64,000 nt of DNA from Diphasiastrum complanatum (lineage: Eukaryota > Streptophyta > Lycopodiopsida > Lycopodiales > Lycopodiaceae), in NCBI GenBank assembly GCA_029204225.1, contig MU832241.1, positions 17,058-81,057 on the forward strand, read 5' to 3'. Shown piece by piece: positions 47,791 through 59,800 of the stretch; position 1 is the stretch's first letter; every line of letters starts with the position of its first letter. The position numbers and the translations under genes were made by a program. Under the pieces are notes generated by a model. The model ran no database searches, was not told the origin of the DNA, and saw only the letters and a list, made by a program, of their open reading frames with translations.

Positions 47791-47802
47791 GCTCTGATAC
47801 CA
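47791..47802 (-). other. Element A primer binding site
   Basis: The minus strand reads TGGTATCAGAGC directly after the LTR end. It fixes the 5' LTR boundary and the orientation. Confidence 0.95.
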
Positions 47803-49024
47803 TGTTGGAAAGAGGTGTGAAAGATAACTCGAAAAAAAATGAACTCAAAAAGAAACGAACTCGAAAAGAAATGAACACAAAAGAAACGAACTCGAATGAA
47901 AAATATTTGTGCGCAGCGGAATAAGCTATCTTTCTCTTTCCTCATGCATGACTACGCCTATCAATTTCAAACAAAACATTAGTGATAAAAATCACGTTCG
48001 ATCTTATAGTAACTAACTTTGAAATTGTTAGTACTATAGTGATTACGTAGCCAAACATTAAGCATCAAAACATCAGACAAATAATTTGTCACAAAGAGCT
48101 AGACAAATTATTAGTCACGAATTAGTCATGAAGAGCTAGACTAATAAGCAGTCACGAATTAGTCGCAAAGAGCTAGACTAATAACTAGCCGCGAAGAGCA
48201 GACAACCAGACAAAACAATTAGATAGCCAGATTGTAGAAAAACATTGTAGTATTGACACAAATTTGAACGCAGAACCAAACAGAACTGTAATCAGACTAA
48301 GTATAACGAAATATACAAGTCAATAATGCAGAAGAGCACAAAACAATAGCGGACATAACTGCGTGCTTCAAAAGCTAATCACAATCTGTAAAGGTGATGA
48401 ACCTATTATTGACAATCTATCTGACAAAAGAATCAATGCGCAAAGGCATCTACAATGTCTATCTCTGAATTACAAATGATGCTTCGTTCAATTCTGTTAT
48501 TTGAATACTTAGATGGTATTCAATATATACATAAGTTTTATAGGTGTGCAGATGAAAAATGTACAAAAAGTGGTTGTGTTGTTTGTGGGAGATCGTGTGT
48601 GGCTATTGTTGTTGTCAAATCTGATTGCATAGTGCATGGAACGAGCGTGAAGAGGCCGCGATGTCGAGCTTCGCTAAAATTCACATAGGTGAAAATGCAA
48701 AAATTGCGACACTCTGTCCAATGCCTTAGTAAATCATTTGTAAGGTACCTTCGCCTTTCTATAAGGGCACTTTCGGCATTTGTAGGGCACCTTTGGCATT
48801 TGTAGGGCAGTGTCGCATTTTTCGTCTGTCATAAATTATGTGTAAAAACATAGTGTCACATTTTTGGCATTTTTTGCCTATGGAAATTTATTTGTATTTA
48901 TGCAGACTACAACAACAAACAGTTCAAATATGCAGACTGTGTGACAACACGAGTAAAAATGCAGCAGCATGAATGGAGGCAGATTAACATAGGATCTAGG
49001 AGAGTAGAGGAGATAAATCCAACA
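47803..49024 (-). repeat. Element A 5' LTR, 1222 bp
   Basis: It matches 35637-36722 end to end but carries extra tandem units. Near 47820-47895 there is a run of GAACTCGAAAAGAAATGAAC-like units. Near 48110-48200 there is an added GTCACGAATTAGTC unit, and near 48775-48800 an added short GGCATTTGTAGGGCA copy. It ends TCCAACA before TAAAG. Confidence 0.93.
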
Positions 49025-49516
49025 TAAAGTACAATACTTTCACATGGTATCAGAGCCAAGTACAAGAGCATTAACCATTGATCAAAAGCAAATTCGGAAA
49101 AAAGCAACACTGTCTCCAAATGCCTTAAAAAAGTTTTTAGGCCTACTGTCGGGTTTTTCGCCTTTCAGAAAAAAGCGACACTTGCCCTTAGAAAAGCGAC
49201 ACTGACCTTATAATCGTGAAACTGTCCTTTTGGCAAAAGGAGAAGGTCTGCAGTGTGAAGATAGGGTGTAACGGGCAGAAGGCGGCTAATGAACGAAGGA
49301 CAGCGACGAGAAACTAGAATCAATTTTTATTAAGTCTAATGCATTTCTTTTCATTAGACCTTTTAACTTAATCAGTTCTCTGGATTGATCACATAAGAAA
49401 GATCATAGATAGAGAGATATACAGAGTAGACAGAATTGTAAGAGTTTGACGTAGCAATCAAGTCACATTACTTGTGAGAGTAAACACCTCTCTCATGCCA
49501 ACGCACTGATCTGGGA
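49025..49516 (+). mobile_element. Copia D LTR end, primer site and short internal remnant
   Basis: The last 20 bp of the split LTR ends at 49044 (CTTTCACA). The primer site TGGTATCAGAGCCAAG follows at 49045-49060. The next 450 bp hold no gag or pol, only AT-rich leader-like sequence with GCGACACT-like words (near 49185 and 49195) that also occur in the LTR of element A. A second D LTR starts near 49517. The element is almost completely internally deleted. Confidence 0.8.
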
Positions 49517-50100
49517 ACACGTGGAAATCCACTCCTAATATAGGTTAGGTCAAGTCCATAGGGTTGGTCATGTCATTTTGGTAGTGACTCCTAGTTTACA
49601 GGACCTAAATCCTATATTTACGGTGAAATTGACCAACTAGCTATCTACCAAGCATGACTCTAGGAAATAGACTAGGTTTCATTTTAGGTCAAAAAGGCTA
49701 AGTGAACTTCCTTATTACATGCCGACAATCCACCTAACTTCATAAATGAAGTTGAATTTGCTATGTATTCCAAGCTCCCATAGTGAGAAGATAGAATATT
49801 TTTGGAGCTCATTGGCAATCTCAAGCTCGCTCACTATGTACATTGAGTTTTTGTGATCCAAATGAAACCAAATTGATTTCTACTTCATTCTCAGTCTATA
49901 GGCCGTACAACAGGCTATGGCTTGACGTGTGGGCTTGGATTTCAATGTTGATCAATTCATTTGATTGTTAATGCTTGTTGTTTGTCAAATTGCCAATTTA
50001 GATCAACTTGTTTGTGTCTAGTTTTTTGATAGATTGTTAACAATCACTCTTGTGGATCTTTTGTAGATCCATTTATGGTCCTAAAGATAGTACTTTCACA
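49517..50100 (+). repeat. Second Copia family D LTR, 5'-truncated
   Basis: It aligns to 35057-35636 plus 49025-49044 and ends GTACTTTCACA at 50100. About the first 95 bp is missing. It shows the empty site of element A: GGTCCTAAAG followed by a TAGTACTTTCACA end. Confidence 0.88.
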
Positions 50101-51110
50101 AAAAGGATGTATCATTCAGACATGAAGACACTGTATCAGATTCACAAAAGGATCGGGTAGATGGTCTAGAAGTTACAAATACACACTGTGGCCTTTTGTG
50201 AACCCTGCCTGAAGGGCAAGCAACACCGCGAGCCTTTCAAGTATGAAGGTGTGCGAGGAAAGGATATTCTCACATGCTACGGTTTTTGGATGTGCAGCAT
50301 ACATGCACATACCCAAGGAAAAGAGAACAAAGCTGGATGACAAATCGTGTCAAATGATTTTCATTGGACATTCTACGAATTCTCATGGATACAAACTCTA
50401 CGATCATGTGAGTCGTGATGTGAAATTTGAAGAAAATGCATTTCCTGGAGGCAATGATCCCACCAATTACCAAGTCTTAGATGTCTCACCTTACATATCT
50501 AACTGGACTGAAGAGGGAGAACAAGCAGGGAACAAGGCTGATAATGGAAATCAAGACTTGGGAAATAACCACCAGGACTTGGACCACAACCTGGGCCAAA
50601 ATCATGGAGATCAGTATGAGCCTAGTGACGTTGAGTTGAGACGTTTTTCGACGGCCATCATTAAAGGTTATTGAAAATGTAGAAAGCAATGCTTTCAATG
50701 ATGAATGTGATGACATCATTGAAGAACCTACAAACTACAAGGAAGCAATTGAAGGTCCTGAATCCAGGCAATGGCAACATGCAATGGAAGATGAAATGGA
50801 ATCTATGCACAAGAATCAGACATGGACAGTAGCACTCTTACCGCATGGAAGAAGAACAATTGATTGCAAGGAAGACTAGGCCTGATGGGAGCACAAATGG
50901 GTACAAAGCCAGATTAGTGGCAAAGGGCTATTCACAAAGGTATGGAATCGACTAACAAGAAAACTTTCTCTTCCGTAGTCAAAATAGCTAGCATGAGATT
51001 GTTCTTGCATATGCAGCTCAACATAACCTTGAGATACATCAGATAGATGTTTTCTACCACCAATGTGTGAATGAGCCCGTTTCCTTGAAGACTAATAACC
51101 AAGATTTGTG
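50101..51110 (+). pseudogene. Copia fragment I: integrase edge, linker and RT start
   Basis: It begins with GAG-pre-integrase text (FCEPCLKGKQHREPFKYEG). A deletion joins this to late integrase (ATVFGCAAYMHIPKEKRTKL, MIFIGHSTNSHGYKLYDHVS). A Gln/Asn-rich linker, then the RT start follow: EAIEGPESRQWQHAMEDEM, NQTWTV, then DGSTNGYKARLVAKGYSQ and NLEIHQIDVFYHQCVNEPVS. The last part runs out near 51110-51250. Catalytic RT and RNase H are absent. Several stops and frameshifts. Confidence 0.82.
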
Positions 51111-51119
51111 CTACCTATC

Positions 51120-51365
51120 AGGAAAGAGCATCGACAAGACTGGAACTTCGAATGAGAGAAGAATTGCAAAAATGCCCAGAAGCAATATGGAGGATACGGT
51201 CCTCCCAGAAGTTAAGTACCTGCCAAGGAACCAGAGATGAAACCGTCAATGGCAGATACCAGTGGTAAGCAAGAATACACGCGGGAAGCACTCGAGCATG
51301 CAAGTTGTAAAGCTGTTGGGGGCTCTCCAAAATTTTGAGAATGTCAACCACTTGCAACAATAAGA
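51120..51365 (+). other. Stretch with no clear gene
   Basis: It may be the worn 3' end of fragment I on the plus strand, with a Copia-tail-like text near 51290-51340. Nothing firm can be assigned. Confidence 0.3.
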
Positions 51366-51369
51366 CATT

Positions 51370-51650
51370 CTAGTTACATTGCGACAGATTGCAGAAAGTA
51401 GTATTTGATAAAGACTGGAAACAATAAACACTTGGTTTTATGCAAGCGAATGAGGATCTACGCTTTTCCAAGTGACAATCGAAGACGCCAATGTGGAAGC
51501 GGAGCGACATTGTCCAATATGAGTTGTAGTGGGTCCTGCAACATATTAGGGGTGGGATGATGTTGGCTGATTCTGACGAATCCCCAAGATACTCGGACAT
51601 AGCAACTCAGGAGCACCTCTCACCTTAGACCGAGGAGGTCTCTGAGGAGA
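51370..51650 (-). repeat. Dispersed repeat, minus-strand copy
   Basis: The reverse complement matches 18520-18800 through words such as AGGACCCACTACAAC and CTTGGAAAAGCGTAGATC. The family is unknown. Confidence 0.75.
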
Positions 51651-51689
51651 TGAGATGAACGAAGACTGAGTCGAATTACTAGTTAGGTG

Positions 51690-53120
51690 GTCTGCTAGTC
51701 CTTGAAGATCTTCTGGGTAATACAGGAAGTTGATTATTTCCATCATACTGTAGTTGTTGACATGTAGCATCATCATCTTCTGATTTGACGTTGTTCGTCA
51801 AGAGTAGAGGAGCTTGGACCTTCAATAGGAATAAACTGGAAAGTTCAACATGTTAGGATAATTTGATAGGCTGGCCACATGGAAACTGATCTTCGATGAA
51901 GATGACATCCCGGCTAGTGAATATCTTCGACTCGATGGGATCGAACAACTTGTAGGCTTGATCTGAAGTAGTGTAGCTGATGAAAACACACTTGATACTC
52001 TAAAAGTCGAGCTTCTTCCTGAGATCACGTGGTATTTGTGCAAAAGCAGTACATCCAAAAACTCGTAAGTTTGATAAAGAAGGTTTGGTACCTGTCCAAA
52101 CTTCGAATGGTGTTTTGTCTTAGAGGCCTTTGATAAAACATTTGTTCTAAATATAAGTTGTTGTTGAAACAGCTTCAGCCCAGAAGCACTTCGGAAGTGT
52201 CACATGTGATAACATGCATTTTGCCGATTCAACTAAGGTTCTATTCTTTCTCTCAGCAAGACCATTTGACTGAGGCGAATAGGAGGTAATATATTGTTGT
52301 TCAATGCCGTTGTTAAGGCAATACTCCTTGAATTCGTTGGAGATGTACTCTCCCCTGTTATATGATCTCAGTGCTTTGATTCTTTTGCCAGTTTGATTCT
52401 TAGCATGCTTTTTGAATTGTCTGAATTTGATGAAAGCCTCTGATTTCTGTTTAATGAAATAAACAATTGTTCTTCTAGAGTATTTGTTAATAAAGGTAAT
52501 GAAATACTTTGCATCTAGCAATAAGGGAGTTTGCATAGGTCCACATATATTTGTATCAACAACATCTAACAGATTTTTTGCTGCATGCATATGGTCTGAT
52601 CAAAAAGGAATCCTAGCCTACTTTCCGAAGATGCAACTATGACAGACAAGGAGGTCAACTTTACCAGAAGGATAGTCGAGATCAAGAACTATGGATTGTC
52701 TGAACATGTTCATAACAGATGCATGATTCAAGTGTCCTAAGCGATGATGCCATAGTAATGTCATATTGACTAGAACAGAGGTTTTCAAGGCTTGACTAGA
52801 CTCAGAATAGCAATGTGCCAATCTATATAAGTAATCATGCCTCTTACCGAGTGCAAGAATCTTATTACTCCTATCAACAATTTTGCATTGATCAGATTCA
52901 AATTTTACCTTATGATCTAAATCTGTAGTTCTGCTTACTCATAATAAATTTGTAGAGAGTTTAGGAACATATAAATCTTTTGATAGCAGTTTGAATTGAT
53001 CATGTTGGAACCGCAATCTTCAATAGTGTGAGTACTATTGTCACCAAGACAAATTTCTTCGTGTTGTAAGCTTCGATCTTTGACCATAAATGCGCCTTCG
53101 TCCACTTCGACCTAGGGAGA
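51690..53120 (-). pseudogene. Copia fragment E: protease edge, integrase and linker
   Basis: Minus strand: a protease-edge text EICLGDNSTHTIE (about 53060), GAG-pre-integrase WHHRLGHLNHASVMNMFRQS, then integrase (TNICGPMQTPLLLDAKYFIT, then RSYNRGEYISNEFKEYCLNN, SYSPQSNGLAERKNRTLVES) up to FWAEAVSTTTYI. The linker follows with VFGCTAFAQIPRDLRKKLDF and PRRSSRTSRPPN near 51690. The second integrase Asp is replaced (RSYNRGEY where RGDNGGEY is usual). The family resembles element A. RT and RNase H are missing, and element F interrupts the upstream side near 53130. Confidence 0.87.
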
Positions 53121-53130
53121 TGATGAAACA

Positions 53131-53402
53131 GTTAGAATTAAAGTAGAATCATTGTGCTATTGTACTGTGGGTCCTATCAATTGATAAGGATCAGTTGGTC
53201 TTGCCACGAGGCAAGTCAACGGAACACGCGTCCCGCCAATTGCAACCTGGGTCATGCATGGGTTGCCTGAGTGAACAACTATATGTACAGTGTGATTTCA
53301 TTTTGAGATATGCAGTTGCTATGTGAGTTTATTGCGGAGAGTGTTTTCTGTCTGTGTTGTTGTGTAGCATGATCTGTGTTCCTGTGCAAAGCAGATTCTA
53401 AG
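53131..53402 (+). repeat. Copia family F/G LTR, about 272 bp (5' LTR of F)
   Basis: It runs from GTTAGAATTAAAGTAGAA to GCAGATTCTA and is followed by the primer site. It matches the inverted LTR at 58133-58403 with shared words CCTATCARTKGATAA and CATGGGTTGC. It is unusually short for an LTR. Confidence 0.85.
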
Positions 53403-53403
53403 T

Positions 53404-53416
53404 TGGTATCAGAGCC
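53404..53416 (+). other. Primer binding site of Copia F
   Basis: TGGTATCAGAGCC just after the LTR end, complementary to the initiator tRNA. Confidence 0.92.
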
Positions 53417-54686
53417 GTACAGGGAGTGTACACAGTACAACATCGTCGTTGAAGAGAGCTTTTGGAGAACTGTCTTCTAAGAGTTCGGGGTTTACGGCGG
53501 GTTGAAGACGGAAGGAGAAACACTGGTGCAGAGAGTTTAGCACACGGAAGCTTGGTGAGCTTGAGACTGTGTGAGGATTCAGAGACAAGGGTTGTCGGCT
53601 GAATCAGAACCTCAGCAAACGAAATTTTGAAATTCCGAAGCAGGCTATTTGGTGTTTGCAGTCAGTGTGCATTCAATCGGACACCGTTGGACAAACAGAT
53701 TAAAGCATCAGAGTTCTAGCAGTAGGGCGACCTCAGAGCAAGAGGATAGGCCTGTCAGAACACTGTGAATTGGAAGCCAAGAACAGATTTGTGTGAAAAA
53801 TCTTGGTTTGGAGTTTGGGAGCACAAAATCAGAGATTTCTCTTTATACTGATCCGTTTTGCAAGCTGTAAAAACTCAGAGGAGGGCGCCCTAGCAGTGCA
53901 AATCAGGTTTGAAGTGGCCGTGTGCAGCTGCGAGATGGAAAGAGAACGTGATAAATCTGAACGTGGCAGCCATATCCAAAAACCTTGGATGAAAGAGGAG
54001 GAGAGTTCGCGGACAAGTCGCACGCAAGGAACCATAATGATCTCATAGTGTTTGCAAGAGGATAGCGGCTTCAGGAGTGCAGTACAACGCGCCAATGCAA
54101 CGAAGTCCATCAGATCTTTCTCCACAACGATCGACGGACAGGATTAATTACAATCTGGACCACATGATTGAAATCCATCGTTGGATTTAATTGAAGTGGG
54201 CCCTGAAGGAGTGAAGTGAATTTTAGCCTTCAACTCCTTTAAAAATTTTCAAAGTGAAAGTTGAGTTGGCTCTCTTCACAAGTGAAGAGTGAAGTTTCTT
54301 CAAGGTGAAGAAACAGTTCAAAAACAAAGAAAATCCCTATTTTTGGGTCCTTTGCCCGTTTTGACCCAAACGAAAGGCCGTAACCTCCAATCGAAGGGCA
54401 CTCGGACTGTACCTGCAAGTATGGTACAAAAAAACAGAGTGATTGCAGCGGAGAAAGTGTTCGGAGTGTGCCAGAAGTGATTTCACCATTTCACCGGGCA
54501 CGAAGTTGGGAGTTGACGACTGAGTGCATTTTGGAAGGCGACGCCGATTTGGCTTTCGAATTGGTGGAAAAGCGGCAAGTGGCCTGGTAAGGAAAAAAGT
54601 ACAGGTCATAATTTTCAACTTCTGACATCACTGTTGGCCTCGACATACTATGTTTAGCCTACGGCAGAAGTTTCAAGCAATTTTGC
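53417..54686 (+). other. Copia F leader, about 1.3 kb, no gene
   Basis: A long untranslated leader between PBS and gag. The part 54160-54400 recurs inverted at about 60115-59895 in element G, with AAGTTTCTTCAAGGTGAAG shared. Short frames inside look like chance. Confidence 0.65.
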
Positions 54687-55095
54687 GATGGCAAACATGG
54701 GAGAGTTCATTTTGAGTGAAAGTAGCAAATTGGATGGGATTTCCAACTATGCAGTGTGGAAATTCAAGCTCACAGGAATCTTGATGCAAGAAGAGCAATG
54801 GTGAAAGCTAGATGTCAAAATACTGACGATCAAGCACTTGCGACACGCCAAAAACAAGGCAAGGGCAAGAGCAAGAAGAAGTCTAAGCAGCAATTTGTCA
54901 AATCTCAGGACGATGAGGGATCTTCCAGTAAGACCAAGAAGAAAGGCAAGTGCTTCCATTGTGGTAAAAAGGGCCATTGGAAGAGTGAATGTCGCAAATT
55001 CCTGGTGGAACAAGACAAGGGAAAACCAAAACAAGCAGGTAACCTTGTCGATGAGGGTGAGATTGAAGACTCTAGCATCATACATGAAAAACTAT
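54687..55095 (+). pseudogene. Copia F gag with zinc knuckle, internally deleted
   Basis: It starts MANMGEFILSESSKLDGISN and YAVWKFKLTGILMQEEQW. After a deletion and frame change it continues CQNTDDQALATRQKQGKGKS and the knuckle KCFHCGKKGHWKSEC (CX2CX4HX4C), ending VDEGEIEDSSIIHEKLL. The element breaks off near 55095 with no protease. The middle of gag is lost. Confidence 0.85.
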
Positions 55096-55099
55096 TACA

Positions 55100-56890
55100 T
55101 TCCAACATATCTACACATTACACTTATCGCAATTGTCATGATAAAATATTATAATGAAAAAGTTGGATAATATGTGGCTGAACAATACTTCTTGGTATTA
55201 TCAACCCCTAGTATCACAATGAAATGAAGCTTGATGAACAAGCCATCTTTTCTATCACTCGAATTGACTAGAAAATAATTTAAACACTTCAAAAATACCC
55301 GTCATCTTGACAAACAATGTTTCTCATCTCCCAAAATGTATCCCCAACTCATTGCACGTGTAAGTGCTAAATTGATTCACAATCTATTTTGCTCACATGT
55401 CATAGCCAAATCTACTTCTTATCACAATTGACAAGTCATTTTAACAACTCATCGATAATTCACTACACACCGAAAGCTCACCGTGACTTGTTTGCCCAAA
55501 TTGATGCCATATATATGCTGCACATTGGTGAGCAATAGATAGGAATTTGTTGTGACTCACAAGGTGCAAGCTCTGCATAGTGGTTCAAAATGTTTGTTAT
55601 GTGCACCTTTCCTTACTAGACTCTTGTCAAACTTTCATATGACTTTTATGCTTTCTAGTCAACCTTTGCACACTACCAACAATCACTTCTGAGTATATTA
55701 GTATACATAGCTTTTATAATTGTTGCAGATAGTAATACCAACCTACAGCCAGCCATTAACACTCGAGTTTTAGCTTTGGAGTCCTTCAAACCCCTTAATA
55801 CTGAACGACATAATTCAAGAAACCTACAATCTCAACTTTCACAAAGATTTCACCAACATATAGCCATCCAATGTGGAGATATAAATCCATCCAATATGTC
55901 GTAAATCGTAAAAAAAAATTGCCTCTAAATCCGACCCTCGAACCCATGATTCTAAAAAAATCCCTTATGTGCAAATAATTTTTATTGTTTTAAGGTGCAA
56001 AAATACTCCTACACACGAGATTTACTATTGTGAAGAATAATTTAGATGTCCATTTTATTTCTTATGCACTCTGGGGTATGCTAAACATTCAGGGGTACAT
56101 TGTTCAAATTGGCATCTGCCGTTCATCATTGTGGTGAACATTTTGGAATTTTTACCAATGGTAGGCCCCATTGAGCACAATATTTGGAACGTATACAAAT
56201 GGATGGTCAAAAATTAGATTCTAAGATGCCGTTTTTTTTTTTGCAAATACATGAATGAATGAACTAAAAGCATCCATTTAGTTTTTTGGCTGCAGTGCAG
56301 ACATGATTCAATAAAAATTATTAGAATCAATTGCACAGTGATAAAGTGTATTAATATAAGCAGCATCTAGACTACTACTCATTTCCAATAACATGAAATA
56401 TTTGATTATCCTTTCTTGCTTGAAGACCTATTCAAGAAAAAAATAATTGCAAAATGCAATCAGTTGCAATCAAAACGAGAAAAAATGAACTTATATGAAG
56501 GTTTTTTGTTGAATGTGTTATGCAAGAAATAGATTTTTTAATTTTGTATGCCAAAGGACCTTGAAATGTCCTTTTGAGGCTACAATTCTAGTGTTATAAA
56601 CATTCTATGTAATTAGATCAGCTAAATTAGGGCTTAATACGGTCACTTGAACTACGTATGTTCCACGTACTTAACTAAAAGTAATCCTAGCAAGATAAAA
56701 TGGGACAAGACCCCTTGGATCCAATTTACAAGACACGTAATAGATAAATGTGCAAGGCACGAACTTGGCCATCATTCTCTAAAGAGACTCTCTCCAACCA
56801 CTGAGTGAATGCCCATCCCAAAGCCAAAGTGACGACTGAATCAGAAACTAGTATCTGATAGCTGCTAGAAGACAGGGTGGTATGCTCTGA
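55100..56890. other. AT-rich intergenic stretch, no supported gene
   Basis: No domain-bearing frame on either strand, no LTR boundary. It lies downstream of the coiled-coil gene, whose stop is at 56897-56899, and so may contain its 3' UTR and polyadenylation region. Confidence 0.5.
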
Positions 56891-56896
56891 AGTTGA

Positions 56897-59800
56897 TCAA
56901 GTGTAGACCAATAAGAATATTGAAGCTGTAAGATACCCTCCAAACGTCATGAAAAAGAGTCCTGAGAAGGTGTGATTTTTCTTGAGGTTTGAGTACTGCG
57001 TTGGCTCCTTTTCCTTGCTTTGGGCATCTGTACAAACAAAATGGAAAGAAAACCTTTATTCAACATACCAGAGATCAGGTTTTGCAACAGCTTTGTGATG
57101 TACCCTGAACAAGAAAGACTGATTAAAATTCATCCTGAAATGGCTAACTTATCGACTTAAAGATACAGCTCATTCAAAAATGACAATATCCTCGGATGTG
57201 AATGCGGAATGCAGATGTGTCAAAAGAACATATTTTGCTTCAATTCTGGTGATATTTTACGGGAGTATAGACTCTGTTTGCAGTATGCACAAATAGCTTG
57301 TGTTGTTTTCTTGCCATGACAATCAAGCACCATGTGTCCAAGCACTGTAGCCGGAAATACGGTTCTCTAGTGATGCAATTTTACCTCTACAGATACTGAT
57401 GACAAAACTGCTGAAGGTGGTTGAACATCCGTGTCGGATGATCCTATGTGAGGGCTAGAATTTTTGGTCCCAAGCTCTTGTTCTTTCTCCTTGTATTTTA
57501 GCAGTGCATCCCTTCTTCTCAAATCAGCTTCGAGCTCCTTAATACGAAGTTGCATTTTTTGTAATGACTGCTTAAAGAAGAACCATCACAAATTGAAAAA
57601 CTATTACTCTCTCAACACAATGAGCATAGAATTACATGATTATTACTTTAGGAACAAAATATTCATTCTAACTACCCGGTAACTTGTTATGAAAGTTAGT
57701 CTGAAATTTAATCAAGAGCATGCTTAGATCTCTTAAGACGAAGCACAATTGCAACCAAACGTTTGAAACACGTTTCGAACGTTTGGAACCTTTTAACCCT
57801 CTTTGAGTGTAAGATTTAAGGTTTTTACAATGGTCTGTCTAAAAAACTCATCATTGCTAGTTATACTAGAAAAAACGTTGTCCTTTGTGATGCAACTTAG
57901 CTAAATTAGATCATTCTAAGTCACACATAACAATGATAGCATTTAGCAATAGAAAATCACAGAACAAGACCATACAAATGTAGATCAAAAAAGTATTAAC
58001 CAATTGCAAGGAGTTAAGACTACAAATCCTCAACTTAAAAATGTATTAACCAATTGCAAGGAGTTAGGACCACAAATCCTCAACGCATTCATAATCAGAG
58101 GGCACCAAAATTAGGCCCTTTAGCCTTGAGACTTAGAATTTGCTTCGAACAGGAACACAAATCATGCTACACGGTAACACAGATAGAAAGCACTCTCCAC
58201 ACCAAGCTCACGTAGCAAACTATGTTTCTCAAAATTAAAATACACTGTACATATAGTTCTTCACTAACGCAACCCATGCCTGGCCCAGGTTGCCATTGAC
58301 GGGACGTGTGTCCCATCGACTCGCCTCGTGGCGAGGCCAACTGATCTTTATCCACTGATAGGACCCACAATACAGTAACACAGTAGTTCTACTTTAATTC
58401 TAACTCTCTCCCTTAAAGTAGAGTCTACTTTTTATACAGTCATATACATAGCATCAAAGTTAACAAACTTTAAGTACATAAAGCTTTGATCTAAACATAT
58501 CAAACTTTTCTCTAATGAGTGGCATAGTGAAAATGTCAGTTAGTTGTCCGTCTGTACTACAATGAACAACATGAATTTCACGACTCAGTAGCCTCTCACG
58601 TATAAAGTGATACTGAATCTCGATGTGTTTGGTTCTCGGATGGAACACCGGATTCTTTGCCAGCTGAATGCCACTCTGACTGTCGCTATGTATAGTCGTG
58701 GGATTTTTCTGCTTCATGCCAACTTTATTCAAGATTTGCCTCAACCATATAGCTTCCTGTGCTGCGCTACACATTGCCTTATACTCTGCTTCTGTTGTGG
58801 ATAGAGCAACTGTACTTTGCTTTCTTACTAGACCAGGAAAAGCAACTGCCACAAAGCTAGAATACATACCCTGTGGTGGATCTACAATCATCATAGTCAC
58901 CTCCCCAATTGGCATCCACATAGCCACATAACTCAGGTAAACCCTCATGCTTCCTGTACACCAAGCCATAATCGGAAGTGCCTTTGACATATTGCAAAAT
59001 GCGTTTGGCTGCCTTCCAATGCATTTCTGTAGGTGCTGCCATAAACTGACTTACAATACCAACAACATAGCATATATCTAGTCTAGTCGTGGTAAGGTAA
59101 ATCAAGCTCCCTACTAACTGCCTATACAGCGTAGCATCAAATGGCTGTGATTCGTCAAGCTTATAAAGCTTTTTACCTGGCTCAATAGGAGTGTGTTCAG
59201 TGGCTTGGAATCCTGCAACCTGAACCTGTGCAGCAATTGAATAATGCTAGATAAGAGAGCATAGTTTGCTTCATACCTTTCAGGTTGTGTCTTCTCTCTT
59301 GTTGATCTTCATAGCTCTCCCTAGCTAGATGATCCCGGAAAGTCATCCATGTCGCAGCTCTCCATCAATCTCTCCAACCACTTAGGGAGCTTTCTGTCAA
59401 GTGAACGGCTTCCTGGTGAAAATGTATCCCACGGTACATCTTTCTCCTTACGTTTATCACCTGCAACTTCAATCCTCTTAGCACCAAAAGGTTTATCTCT
59501 ACCTCTCCAACCTATCTCCTGAGGTTGAGTAGTAGTATCATGAGGTGTGTCCTCATGTCCATCACTAGGAAAGTCAATAAATGGATCATCATCAGGAGGT
59601 ATCCTCATTGTACCATCTTCCCCACTGGATGTGTCCGTCTTCTCAGCATCCTCGTCTTCATACATCTTAGATTCATCAAAGATAACGTCACGACTGACAT
59701 GTATTTTGTTCTCCACTGGATCAAAACACCTATAGCCCTTCACCCGATCATCATATCCTAGGAATATACCCTTGATAGCTTTTACATCAAGCTTACGTCT

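Larger units (their letters stand above)
35637..49024 (-). mobile_element. Copia element A, full length, minus strand, carrying two nested elements
   Basis: LTRs are at 47803-49024 (5' LTR on the minus strand) and 35637-36722 (3' LTR). Both start TGTTGGA and end TCCAACA. The PBS lies at 47791-47802, the PPT at 36723-36731 and the target duplication TAAAG at 35632-35636 and 49025-49029. Minus-strand coding order is gag (47655-47310), protease, integrase, RT, RNase H (to 36735). It is split by element C at the RT YVDD region and by element B further on in RT. Without B and C it would be about 6 kb, normal for Copia. Confidence 0.95.
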
